Source: Thereva unica
Taxonomy: Eukaryota; Arthropoda; Insecta; Diptera; Therevidae
Assembly: GCA_949987705.1 (NCBI GenBank)
Contig: OX465283.1
Span: 2,212,207 to 2,276,206 of the forward strand
Direction: 5' to 3'
Length of the DNA: 64,000 bases
The translations under genes were made by a program, and so were the position numbers. The notes below the pieces were generated by a model, which was not told where the DNA came from, made no database searches, and saw nothing but the letters and a program-made list of their open reading frames with translations. Within the stretch, counting starts at the first letter, position 1. Each line of letters starts with the position of its first letter. Shown one piece after another: positions 21,001 to 33,000 of this stretch.

Positions 21001-23417
21001 GTTGAGCATAAAACGTTATCTGCTGACACAGTGGTAAAATATATGTATAAAGTATTTTTCGGTGATAATTTCTTCTAACTTATGTAATAGTTCGTTTTTA
21101 CAAATTCACAAGAATACATTTGTGTATCTCGTTTAAAGAATGCGTTACCATTGTTATCACTATCGACTTTCATATTTATGAGCCCATATGCGTTTGTAAG
21201 TAACAGAATAAGAGTAGTTAAGTTCCAATACTTATTTATCCAGAAAAATTGAAACTTTTAAACAAATTTTCACTATTTCACCCCACGTTCGAGTATCAAC
21301 ACTAGAATCCCACCGAATTGCCACATGAAATTGGGGGATGTTTTTTGAATTCCTGCAAAATTAACTGAACAAGACTCGAAATCGACCAACAACTAAAGGA
21401 ATTCTCGTCATCCTCGATTCTTGTGCAAGTATTGATTTCGCCCCCCTGACTGTATAGCGGTGGTCAGTCTTTCGCGAAACTCGTTTAAAGTGTCACCAAA
21501 GCCTTAAATGCCTTCGTTTCGCTGCTGCTGCATAAAATGAACTTTTAACTTAACTAAAAAAAAAAATAATACATACATATATAATATAATCTTGTGACTG
21601 CCATTTTGTTTCATTTCCGGTTTAACTAAAAAAGAAAAAAGAAAACTAAAAAACCATGTTTCTACTAACTTCTAAAAATCACTTTTCTATCGTTTCTTGT
21701 GACTTATAAGAAGAAGAATTCCAAGGAAATTGAAAAAAAGGAGGAACAAGGATCCAGGATCGAGCTTCCTTGAGACGACGACATTCGGTTTTTTTTCTTT
21801 AAGGAAAAAAAAATAAATCCGGAAGATCTCTCGGTTTTTTATTGGCTTAAAAAATTCAATTTTTTTAAGTGGTGGTGGTTTTTTTTCGTGCTATCCAGAA
21901 AGTGATTAATAAACAGTTTCCTTATGATCGGATCATTTTGGAACTTGTGTAGAGCGTGCCCATCAATGCCTGTAGACAAGGTAAGGATAAAGGAGACTTG
22001 CTGGTGATTTGGTCATATGACTTCATCACTGCGGTAGAAGCACTTTTTTTTATATATTGGTGGTAGGCATATTTTCGTGGAATAATCGATACCATATGCT
22101 CCTCATGGCGTGAAGTCGCTGGGGTCCGTTCTGATTGATGTCCTTTTCTTGCTTTTTTTGAATATTTAATTAAATTTGCAATTTTAATTACTTTTAATAA
22201 TGGTGTGCTTCATTACACGGGGCATGCATATGTACATGTGTATGGCAGACCGTTTCCTGTATGAGAACTGCATTCCAGTGTGGGGATGTCTATATAGTCG
22301 TTAAAGCCGCCCGTGGTGGATTACTTGAAAAATCGATATTGATTTTGCGGCATTTCACAGTTGTGGCCCTTTTCTCTGTGTGGCCGGAAAGGAAGGAGCA
22401 CATTTTCTGCAATGCTTTCCTCTGGTGTGTAATATTATCCGTTTGCGGGGGGTGCTTCCCGAGAAATTCGCGATATGCACAGAAACACAGAAACGAGTCA
22501 ACGTTATTTTCCACCCTTTTCCGCAAAATTTTCTGTCCGATTGTTAGGGTAGGTTAGAGTGAAGAATTTTCCTTAGATCTTATTCCTTATTATGACTTCC
22601 ATGTAAGTGTAGATTAATGTACATAGTCCGCGTCAATGTGTGCAGCCATGCCTTCTTCTTCCATGCTGCGGAACCAACACTTTTTCCTCCTCATGCAGCA
22701 GAAAAATCCTTGATTTAACTCCTTTTTTTCGGGGGATTTTTTCCTTCTTCCAATTCCGGCTTTTTCGATTTTCTATTTTTGATGCTTCGTTAATTTTTTA
22801 AGGCTCATCAAAATTGTATAGGGTGCATTAGAATGTGCTCTTTTCGGGTTTTTGTATTAATCCTAGAAAGAGAAGAGCGAACCACCACCTAGTCACCACA
22901 CGTAGTGCTGTTTTCTCTCCTTAATAATATCATTATTCGGCCAAATGGCTGGGTGCAACCCTATTATTTCAAACCCACATATATGCACATAGATACAGTA
23001 TTTCTTTTTGTGTAATTTCCTCTCTAACGTGTGCTCTCCTCTGCATGGAGAATGTTAATGTAATTATAACATAATTTTTATGCTGCTTTAACCTCATTTT
23101 AATGAGATGAATTTTTGCATATATAATAAAAGTGTGTGCGAAGGTCGTTTTATTTGTTGTACAAAATTAATGTTAGGAGGAATGAATACGTTTCTGGTAA
23201 AAAAATACTACAATTTGTTTTTTCTGGCCTCAAGATAAAATTTCTCCTAGTGTGAGGATGTAATTTGATATTTGCACACAAATTTAAATAAAAGGATTCC
23301 ACTTATACAAGTTCAAGTGTTTGCTTTTAGTCATGCAAATAGTTATGATGACATAAGCTTACAAAATATTATATTTCCTTTTTTTTTTCAATTTTTTTTA
23401 TGTTTTACTTTTGTAAA
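21001..23417. other. AT-rich spacer, no gene seen
   Basis: Homopolymer runs and no conserved frames. The frames on both strands at 22261-22557 overlap and have no recognisable motif. Confidence 0.5.
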
Positions 23418-23448
23418 TCCTTACTAATATTATAAATGCGAAAGTAAC

Positions 23449-23449
<1 letters not shown>

Positions 23450-23481
<32 letters not shown>

Positions 23482-23484
23482 ATG
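23450..23484 (+). repeat. (TCTG)n microsatellite
   Basis: About eight to nine tandem TCTG copies near the 5' end of the Helitron-like element. Confidence 0.95.
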
Positions 23485-23689
23485 TTACGCTTTCACGCCT
23501 AAACCGCTGGACCGATTTTGATGAAATTTGCAACAGACATAGTTTAGACCTTGGAGACGGACATAGGCTATTTTTTTTTGGTGAAAAAAGGGTTGAAGGG
23601 GGTGAAATGGGGTTCAATAAGTTGTAAGGGGATTTATTTTCTTTACTTTTTTTCTATTGTATAAAAAGTAACTGACTGAAAGACAACGC

Positions 23690-26265
23690 ACAACCTAAAC
23701 CGCTACAGCTAAAGGGCTGAAATTTTTGACAGTGCATCCCTAGCGATTTTTCGAAATTCATCCCCTAAGGGGGTGAAATAGGGTCAACTCAAAACCGCTG
23801 GAGCTATAGGGCTGAAATTTTTGACAGTGCATCCCTTTAATGACGTGGACATCCACTAAAAAGCGATTTTTCGAAATTCATCCCCTAAGGGGATGAAATG
23901 GGTTTTTTCCAAACCGCTGGAGCTATAAGGCTGTAATTTTGACAGTGCATCCCTATAATGGCGTGGTCATCCACTATTAAAAAGATTTATCGAAATTCAT
24001 CCCAAAAGGGAGTGAAATGGGGTTTACCCAAACCGCTGGAGCTATAGGGCTGAAATTTTGACAGTGCATCCCTATAATTTCGTGGACATCCACTAAGAAG
24101 CGATTTTTCGATAATCATCCCCTAAGGGGGTGAAATGGGGTTTTTCCAAACCGCTATAGCTATAGGGCTGAAATTTTGACAGTGCATCCCTATAATGGCG
24201 TGGACATCCACTATAAAGCGATTTTTCGAAATTCATCCCCTAAGGGGGTGAAATGGGGTTTTTCCAAACCGCTATAGATATAGGGCTGAAATTTTGACAG
24301 TGCATCCCTATAATGGCGTGGACATCCACTATAGAGCGATTTTTCGAAACTCATCCCCTAAGGGGGTTAAATAGGGTTTACCCAAACCGCTAAAGGTATA
24401 GGGCTGTAATTTTGACAGTGCATCCCTATAATGGCGTGGTCTTCCACTATTAAAGCGATTTTTCAAAACTCATCCCCTAAGGGAGTGAAATGGGGTTAAC
24501 CCAAACCGCTGGAGCTATAGGGCTGAAATTTTGACAGTGCATCCCTATAATGATGTGGACATCCACTAAGAAGCGATTTTTCGAAATTCATCCCCTAAGG
24601 GGGTGAAATGGGGTTTTTCCAAACCGCTATAGCTATAGGGCTGAAATTTTGACAGTGCATCCCTATAATGGCGTGGACATCCACTATAAAGCGATTTTTC
24701 GAAATTCATCCCCTAAGGGGGGGAAATGGGGTTTTTCCAAACCGCTATAGATATAGGGCTGAAATTTTGACAGTGCATCCCTATAATGGCGTGGACATCC
24801 ACTATAAAGCGATTTTTCGAAATTCATCCCCTAAGGGGGTGAAATGGGGTTTTTCCAAACCGCTATAGATATAGGGCTGAAATTTTGACAGTGCATCCCT
24901 ATAATGGCGTGGACATCCACTATAGAGCGATTTTTCGAAATTCATGCCCTAAGGGGGTGAAATAGGGTTTACCCAAACCGCTAAAGCTATAGGGCTGTAA
25001 TTTTGACAGTGCATCCCTATAATGGCGTGGTCTTTCACTATTAAAGCGATTTTTCAAAACTCATCCCCTAAGGGAGTGAAATGGGGTTTACCCAAACCGC
25101 TGGAGCTATAGGGCTGAAATTTTGACAGTGCAGCCCTATAGTGATGTGGACATTCACTAAGAAGCGATTTTTCGGAATTCATCCCCTAAGGGGGTGAAAT
25201 GGGGTTTTTCCAAACCGCTAAATTTATAGGGCTGAAATTTTGACAGTGCATCCCTATAATGGCGTGGACATCCACTATAAAGCGATTTTTCGAAATTCAT
25301 CCCCTAAGGGGGGGAAATGGGGTTTTTCCAAACCGCTATAGATATAGGGCTGAAATTTTGACAGTGCATCCCTATAATGGCGTGGACATCCACTATAAAG
25401 CGATTTTTCGAAATTCATCCCCTAAGGGGGTGAAATGGGGTTTTTCCAAACCGCTATAGATATAGGGCTGAAATTTTGACAGTGCATCCCTGTAATGGCG
25501 TGGACATCCACTATAGAGCGATTTTTCGAAATTCATGCCCTAAGGGGGTGAAATAGGGTTTACCCAAACCGCTAAAGCTATAGGGCTGTAATTTTGACAG
25601 TGCATCCCTATAATGGCGTGGTCTTTCACTATTAAAGCGATTTTTCAAAACTCATCCCCTAAGGGAGTGAAATGGGGTTTACCCAAACCGCTGGAGCTAT
25701 AGGGCTGAAATTTTGACAGTGCAGCCCTATAGTGATGTGGACATTCACTAAGAAGCGATTTTTCGGAATTCATCCCCTAAGGGGGTGAAATGGGGTTTTT
25801 CCAAACCGCTAAATTTATAGGGCTGAAATTTTGACAGTGCATCCCTATAATGGCGTGGACATCCACTATAAAGCGATTTTTCGAAATTCATCCCCTAAGG
25901 GGGTGAAATGGGGTTTTTCCAAACCGCTATAGATATAGGGCTGAAATTTTGACAGTGCATCCCTATAATGGCGTGGACATCCACTATAGAGCGATTTTTC
26001 GAAATTCATCCCCTAAGGGGGTGAAATAGGGTTTACCCAAACCGCTGGAGCTATAGGGCTGAAATTTTGACAGTGCGTCCCTTTAATGACGTGGACATCC
26101 ACTAAGAAGCGATTTTTCGAAATTCATCCCCTAAGTGGGTTAAATGGGGTTAACCCAAACCGCTGGAGCTGAAGGGCTTTAATTTTGACAGTGCACCTCT
26201 ATAATGACGTGGACATTCACTAAGAAGCAATTTTTCGAAATTCATTCCCTAACGCAGTGAAATGG
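23690..26265 (+). repeat. ~118-bp minisatellite, ~22 units, with higher-order pattern
   Basis: Each unit has AAACCGCT...ATAGGGCTGAAATTTTGAC, AGTGCATCCCTATAATGGCG, GCGATTTTTCGAAATTCATC and CCCCTAAGGGGGTGAAATGG. A five-unit block of 591 bp is repeated almost exactly (24668 against 25259, and onward). Short open frames inside, such as those at 24668 and 25259, are by-products. Confidence 0.95.
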
Positions 26266-26719
26266 GGGACATAAACATGCCAATCTCTGCTTCAAATTTT
26301 GCAGATTTGTTGAGCAGAGGTGATATACGCAGCAATTTGTTTACCATATTTATTAAAAATATGCACTATAATAAACCCTTTTAGGGATAATGAGCTGACT
26401 TTTTTGTTTGTTTGTTTTTTTTTTTTAAGGAAAACATTGCACATAATAAACAGTTTTTATTTAAAGGCGTTGCAAGGCACGCGGGTTTTATGCTAGTTAT
26501 TTATACAAATTACGTTGTAGTGCTTGTATGACGTGAGCTTCATGAAATCTGTTCTTCCTGTCGTCTCTTAGTTTTTTACTAGTTTTGTTCCAGTTCGTTA
26601 TATGTAGCTTTCATATCCCACATATCCCTGCACTTCCTTTTCCCGTTCTACCATATATCATTGAAAATCCTAGGTAGTATTCTTTCTTCAGAGGTTCGTG
26701 CATTTTATCTGAGACATCA

Positions 26720-26942
26720 TGGGCCCCTGCACTGAAATTCGAGTCGTTTCGACACGACAAGTTGTTTAAGTTGAAGAAAGTGCCATGCCAGTCGGAATCA
26801 ATACTTTCAGTACATTGGCCTAAACTCAACTTAGAATTTCCACTCTAGGCCCTTGTCTTGAAAGTCGTAACTTGATTGAAACGCCACTTTCTTTAACTCA
26901 AACGACTGTCACGGATCACGACATGACTTTCAGCACTGCCTC
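26720..26942. mobile_element. Foldback MITE, family F2, copy 1
   Basis: Left GGGCCCCTGCACTGAAATTC and CGACACGACAAGTTGTTTAA pair with inverted ATGACTTTCAGCACTGCCTC and AAACGACTGTCACGGATCAC on the right. The centre carries TCTAGGCCC and GGCCTAAA. Same family as 40845-41027. Confidence 0.65.
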
Positions 26943-27239
26943 AGCACTTAGACTGCCCGGTTTTATGCCGAAATCGGTACCCTACGGATTAGGGTGTCCG
27001 ACTACTATCCTAGAAGTCGATATTTGAATGCACCAGGCGGCATGGTCTCGTCTTTACACTTTTCCGAAATAGATACGTAGCGCTTTCCTTTTTTCTTGTC
27101 TTCACTCTTTACAAAAAAACGATCTGCCCTTTCTGCTGCCATCGCTTTTGCATCTTTGGATGGGAGTTTGTGTTATAAAACCGCGTTTTTGTCATTGCCA
27201 TTTATTTCACTCTAGTTTCTACTATATTTCCAGCTAAAG

Positions 27240-27392
27240 AGCCGGTTTAGACCGTGCGCTCCACCTCATGTGCCTCACAAACGCTTCTAGATGAAGAGAG
27301 AAGTGGGGATGATGAGAAGTACCACCCCACTTCTCCCTTTATCTACAAAGTTCGTGAGGCACATGCGCTGGAGCGCGCCGTCTAAACCGGCT
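27240..27392. mobile_element. 153-bp MITE with 5-bp target duplication
   Basis: AGCCGGTTTAGAC at the left and GTCTAAACCGGCT at the right are perfect inverted ends. Imperfect pairing continues through GCGCTCCA..CATGTGCCTCAC and AGAAGTGGGG. Flanking TAAAG on both sides (27235-27239 and 27393-27397). Confidence 0.85.
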
Positions 27393-28074
27393 TAAAGCTT
27401 GCTGTCCAACATTGCACTCCCCTCATCGACAAATTGAGCGCTGAAAAGAGCGATAACGCTGTCCTTTCATGCCAGGCTCTGTTTCTTTATTGACACTCCA
27501 TGCCTGCAGATGGGAGCAATCCTTTTAGTGCTGTTTTAAGCCTAGTATGGCGTTAAGCCGAACTTACCCGAGGCAGTACATTTGTCTATTACACGATGGT
27601 AAATTGCACCGCGGCCTCAATTCTTTTAAATGTTCCGGTACAAAAATAATGTCCTTCTGGTATATGAACGTGAGACGAAGTGAGATTGTAAAATATAAAT
27701 ATACATTGTGGAGACAGCTTTCTTACCTACTCTGAGATAATCTAATGCATATTAGAATTAAACTCGAAAATAGCTCTTTATTGGCATTTATTTTCTTTAT
27801 TTTTTTAATTTGCTCGTTTTTGCCACTTTGGTATTACAGCACTTCGCCTCATTTGAAGTGGGACATTGTACTGGTTCAAAATAAAAAAAAGGCGTCTCTT
27901 ACAAATTCATTTTAAAATCATGTCCTACCCAAGACAAGTATGGAGTTCGAACGGAATTCCGTTCTCCATATAAAATACACGGAAAAAGAATTCCGTTCAC
28001 CCAATTTTCAGTGTGGTTTGAAACTTTGTAGTTCCAAGGGAGTACTATTGGTAAAATATCGCTTTTGATCTTGC

Positions 28075-28160
28075 GGTCCCCATCTAAGTACTAACCAAGT
28101 CCATGCTGTTTGGGGTCAGTAATCGAACGAGAACCGGTCTAATGACACCCTTTACCGTTA
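28075..28160 (+). repeat. Dispersed repeat F3 copy
   Basis: AAGTACTAACCAAGTCCATG and ATCGAACGAGAACCGGTCTA match 44810-44880 and, more weakly, 7085-7145. Three copies in the window; class unknown. Confidence 0.55.
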
Positions 28161-28839
28161 CAAGATAATTATCTGTCTTCTTTGTCCTATATAATTTCTT
28201 AAAGCTTTAATAGTGCTCCTTTCGTGCCATATTGTCAGCGCTTCAACTTCGCTCCCTTTAGTAGAGCTCCAAATTTATCACGTCTGACAATGATGCAACC
28301 GTTGGCAGTACAAAAGAGGCAATACCCCTGAGCAGCCAGTCTTTCACATAAAAAAATCTTTTGAAACGTCTCGGGGTTTTCTTTTCGCTTTGATTTATCT
28401 GTCTAGCGTTTTTTCTTCACACGTTCGTACAAAATGCCCGACCGATTCGTAAACTGTCCTTTTTGAAGCTTCTCTTTTCTCCACTAAAAACTCCACTTGA
28501 AATTCCTCCCTTAGCTTAGAATGGACTCGTATAATGCATGGATAGCTCTAAGCCGGAGAGTGCCGATTTTTGGGCGAGAGCTTCAGGTATAGTAGAGCCT
28601 TGAGCTTGGGCACCCTATACTGTCGTCCAATCGGAGGTGTAGCCTAACAAAGAGATCTCCGGCTTGACGAAACAAGTCTTTGGACCCTATACTTTACTGA
28701 AAGAAGGAATATGTCCATGTCGGCTAGTTTATATTTTTATGGTGAATGCAACAGAATGGCTGTTCCCCTTTCTGTTTGGCTCATCGTACAAGGGAATTTG
28801 TCAGCTAAGGTCTAATAGTATGTTTCCTGACCCTCCTAA

Positions 28840-28990
28840 TACGACAAACCCAAGCTTTCGAATCACCCTATGCACATACCACCAGTCCATCGTGTCGTTT
28901 AAGTCATGGTGTAATTTCTACTAATAAGCTAAGTTTGAAGAAAAGAGGGAGGCAGTCTAGGGGTTGGTGGAGCGATTTATTTTTACGCTT
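28840..28990 (-). repeat. SINE-like repeat copy, partial
   Basis: Contains a diverged form of the same core (TACCACCAGTCCATCGTGTC, then AAGTCATGGTGTAATTTCT), shared with 42060. Confidence 0.5.
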
Positions 28991-31009
28991 GAAAGCTAGG
29001 ATGTTATACAAGTTTGGAAATGCCGACTCTGGGCAAGTCGTGTTGCTCTATTCAAAAACGAACGTCTAAACCGCATTGTACGCGAAAAGGAGCCGAGCGG
29101 TTTAGTCTTACGACAAAAATATTGCCATGCAGGCAACGAATTCTTAATTTCAGTGGAACAGTCGTTATGGTACTAATAACGAAAGTTTGACGACTGCACT
29201 CTTACCGTTGGCCAATGGAAATGGTCTATGGAAAAGCAAAAAGAGTCAATGGTGATGAGTCGTTAATGTCGTGTCCCATCACTTACGCGGATGAAGTTGG
29301 TAAACGTTTGAGGAGACTTAAACTTAGGTCTGAAGTCGTTATTGTCGTTGCAGAAGGTGGCAGCGTCTGTTCCTTTAGCACATCTTAGTGCCTGTAGTAC
29401 ATCATCGATTTTGATATATCGTATAATCTCATCTGTCAATTTTATCTTATTCCAGGTCTATATAATTCCCTGACATCCGATGTGCCGAATTTCATATGGT
29501 AGTTTTGTAAATCATTAGCACATATTAACATTTCCTAAATGTAAATCAGTTCTGTTTATAATATTCAATTCAAACATCTGATTGTCAATTTCAAAAATTA
29601 GGACTACGACAAACTCTTGAAGAGGACTCACTGCACCACCAGCCCTTGTGCACCGCAAATATGCAAGCTCGGCATTTGGCAATTGGTTCAAGAGGTTATT
29701 GAGGGTGGCTTATCCACAAGCTCATCAAAATTGTATAAATGTCAACAGCCTCTATTTCGTAACAGCCGGGCATTGACATATTACACATACGGAGCAGTCT
29801 CACCCCCTCCGTACATGCACGGATGGGGGCGGGTAAAGCACCCTTGAACATTTTACGAGGTGGCTCCGTGCGGCAACAAAATATTCAGTTATCAGTTCGG
29901 AATGTAAAATCCATGATAGGATGGTAAATATTAAATGAGCAGAGGTGGGAAAGCTGCCCCAAAGACATTCCGAATAAATGTTTTTTGGACCGCTTTTGTT
30001 TTTTCGAAACGTGCGCTGCTCTATTGTGCGAGTGGAAGTAACAAAGGATCCAGCTGAAGAGGGAAAAGGGGAGTTGTGAAAGAGCCCTGGGGGTGCAGCA
30101 ACGAGAGAAAAGGTAGGATAGGAATCTTATCCTAAAAATAAAAGTTATGTTTATCACTAAGGCAAGGTTGTGATATGTCTTGCAAAGGGGGTCTTCTTGT
30201 GTCTGTCGGGTTTTTTTCGCTCACTATGTGGAAGAGAATAGATTGTTTGCACTAAGTAGAATAGCACAGATTATCACCTCGAACGCTTTTGTGTAACTCC
30301 TTATCCTCAATTAGTTTGTAAACAATGGGAGGAAGTGCTTTGCATGTGCTTCCTTTAACTTCGGAGTAGTTTATGCCATCTTGGATTTGATGATGTTGCT
30401 GCAGTAGTTTTTGGATTTCTTGAGTTTATCTTTTATTGTGCAGTAAATAAAGGCTTCACGAATAATTTAATTTGGCCTATTGTTATTTAATATTAGTTTA
30501 GTTGGGATTAGTTTACTATTAGTGATATCGCGAGGGCTGAAAGTTTGTATAGATGTGAATCTTACGTTATTTGCGAAATATTCAACATGGCTGACTGAAT
30601 ATGACATATGTCATCTGGATACAAAAAAACACTTTTCAAATTATATAAAAATTCGCATTTAGTTACGATTTGGGACAATAATTCGCAGTGTAAAGGTTGT
30701 TTTTGTTGTGTTGAACCTGCTTCAGTTTGCCAAAAGATCGACTCGCCAGCGAACTCATTGATGGGCCATTGGCAGAAGCAGAGTTTCGACCAACTTTCCC
30801 TTCGTGCGTCATGTGTTATTCTTCATGATGCAAAGTTTAGTTCGAAAGACAGAATACATAGAGCAAAGGACAGGTTAACAGCAGTTTGAAGGGCGCTGAA
30901 GGAGCAGACAACGGACCTTTTGTTGAAACTTCTGGATCTTATCGGACTTCGGAAATATTGATTGTGGAAGATTGTTCCGCAGACAAGTAATTTTGTTTAT
31001 GAAGGTATA
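28991..31009. other. Spacer, no gene seen
   Basis: Short frames without motifs. At ~30880-30985 (GATTGTGGAAGATTGTTCCG) it resembles the outer part of the SINE-like repeat at 53.8 kb. Confidence 0.45.
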
Positions 31010-31600
31010 ATATCGCGACCCTAGAACAACAGAGTTCTAACAACACATGAAGCTGTTTTGATTAAATCAGCTTCAAAGATTTAAAGTCGTATGGTTCTTA
31101 AGGATTTATTATTTGTCAATAGAATTCTTTTGTGATTTGTTTATTATGTTTTAATTTACTCAAATAGCAAGCTACTTTATGTTTTAAGGAGCATATTTAA
31201 TTGAAATTGAAGTTCAAAATTTCGGGTAGAACTTTGTTGCTGAATGATCGGGTGGAAAGTAAAAGAATAAGACGGTTCTAATTGCCACATAGAACTTTTT
31301 TGCTGAACGAAGATGCTTTTTTATTTAAGATGGAACCTTTGCATGGGTGCAACAAAGTTTCTAAGTGGCAACTTCAAAAGCTCAAAAGTTCTATGTGCAA
31401 TTTTCGATATAATTTGGTGGAATAAATAGTTCTAACAGGATGATAGAACCTTGTAACTCTCTGTATCTCATGAAGGGAAAGAGGTGGAGGATTGAAAATA
31501 CTTTTATTAGAAAGAGTGGGTTCACTTTATAAAAGTGACATCAAAATTTTTTTTTTTTTTAAATGTCAGTTAGAACCCTGTTGTTCTAGGGCCACGATAT
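31010..31600. mobile_element. Inverted-repeat element, ~590 bp
   Basis: Left ATATCGCGACCCTAGAACAA plus CAGAGTTCTAAC pairs with right GTTAGAACCCTGTTGTTCTA plus GGGCCACGATAT. The interior repeats TAGAAC..TTGCTGAA motifs and a 14-base T run near 31548. Non-coding. Confidence 0.65.
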
Positions 31601-32143
31601 GCCAAAAAGTTTAGCCCTCCTTTCTGTGAGAGCCTGCCAAGTGGGCTAGTGTTATTTTGCGAGAAAAGCATTGGCAGTCTGTTAAGATCAATTTCATCCG
31701 GATCAAAAGCCAACCAACATAAATCTGTTGAGATTGAAAACGTTCGTTTGTGAAGAGAAGACGATGGGATGAGGAGATTTTGAAACTGGCCCAAAAAGTT
31801 TGTATGGAAAGACCAAAAGTGGACCGGTCGCGTGCTCGTTTATGGGAGTTTTTTTGTACTTTTCTTCGTACCGGTTCGACCCTGCACATAGACGCGGTTT
31901 GTAATATCATATTTTTGTTGGTTCAATCGGATGATATATGGTGAAAATTATGTTGTAATTATTGGTCATTACACTTCTCGAATAAAAGTCGATTATCTAA
32001 AATCGTATCGACAAGAGCAAAAGAACTTAAGACCGACGATCACTTACAACGCTGTGTACTCTCAAATTGATTATTGGAGATATTGAGTTAAATGACTTTT
32101 TTTACAACCTAACCTTTCTAAACGATGAGATACATTTTTATCG

Positions 32144-32214
32144 TGGTGGTCTCGATAGCCCTAAGGTTAATGTACCCGACTGCCTTCACAGAGGTGTGGG
32201 GTTTGATTCCACAG
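32144..32214 (+). repeat. tRNA-like sequence, probably a SINE head
   Basis: GTGGTCTCGATAGCCCTAAG resembles a pol III A box, and GGTTTGATTCC (32200-32210) a B box. TGTGG and CCACA can pair as a T-arm. The acceptor arms do not pair well, so a working tRNA is unlikely. Confidence 0.35.
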
Positions 32215-32699
32215 AACAACTTGGTTTTTGACTTTACATTGATCTATAGTTAGAGAGAGGAAAGCCCGTCACTGGATATGGCTATCGAGTCAGTATTCAC
32301 TTCCCAGTTTATATGGAAGTTATTCAAAATAGTAATTTTCAAAGTATTTTCAGTTTTCAAGGTCCGAAAGCATTTTAAACATAATTTTGAGAAGAGCTAT
32401 GTGATATCAGAAAATTTTTTCAAAAAATTCAGTCGAGCCGTTTATTTTTTGTTTGAACGACGTTCGTAATATTTGTACCTGTACGATATCGCGCGAGCCG
32501 AAAATATTTCTAATAAAAATATACCATTTCTCCCTTCATATCTGCTTAAGTATTAATCCTAGCGAAAAAGTGTATACAATCTTTTTTGTAGAGAATTTTA
32601 TGCAGATTAGTTTAGTATCTGTTAATTTTTTCGTTAGAGGCCGTAGTTTTTGAGTTATTAACGAAAAACGCCTCTAAGGGTGCCCACTTTGAAAATACA

Positions 32700-33000
32700 G
32701 ATATCGATGTTTTCCGATGTATCGGTTAGAAACATCGATGTTTTTTCAAAATTGAGTACTTTTTCTAACATTGCATCACTAAGCTGTATTTAGGCCTCCG
32801 ACAATGTGAGCTGCTTTAGAAAATAAAGGTTCAGATGAAGCTGAAGTTCCCACCATGGTTCTGTTTGTAAGCAATTGTATGAAGTAATGGAAGCTGAGTT
32901 TTAAGATCCCAATGGGTTTTCATTGAGTCTTTCTATTGGAGTACACAGTAAATTACAGTTCGTCAGAAATAACATCGTCAGACTTCACCGTTTTCCAGCT
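32700..33000 (-). pseudogene. hAT transposase C-terminal relic
   Basis: The minus strand at 32785-32856 reads MVGTSASSEPLFSKAAHIVG, very like the hAT dimerisation motif (..TSxxSERxFSxAGxIV). Upstream it is broken by stops. Small and decayed. Confidence 0.5.

Larger units (their letters stand above)
23418..26497 (+). mobile_element. Helitron-like non-autonomous element with internal minisatellite
   Basis: The 5' end TCCTTACTAATATTATAAAT followed by GCGAAAGTAACTCTGTCTG is the start of a widespread insect repeat with a TCTG microsatellite, usually classed as Helitron-like. The 3' end has a small hairpin (GCGT-TGCAAGGC-ACGC) 12 bases before CTAGT at 26497, as expected for that class. No Rep/helicase gene is present. 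Most of the element is a minisatellite. Confidence 0.65.

Noticed and set aside
22261..22557. 98-codon frame and an overlapping 78-codon antisense frame
   Set aside because: No conserved motif, no splice or promoter context, and both strands equally open by chance.
24668..25459. Identical 66-codon ORFs at 24668 and 25259
   Set aside because: Both arise from the minisatellite; identity reflects the 591-bp block duplication, not a gene family.
32144..32214. Functional tRNA gene
   Set aside because: B box and T-arm are fair but the acceptor and anticodon stems do not pair, so only a tRNA-derived repeat is supported.
32855..32866. CCACCATGG start with a GTAAGC donor as first exon of the MDM1-like gene
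   Set aside because: The sequence lies within the hAT transposase relic on the other strand, so the context is coincidental. The 19398 candidate is better placed but also unproven.
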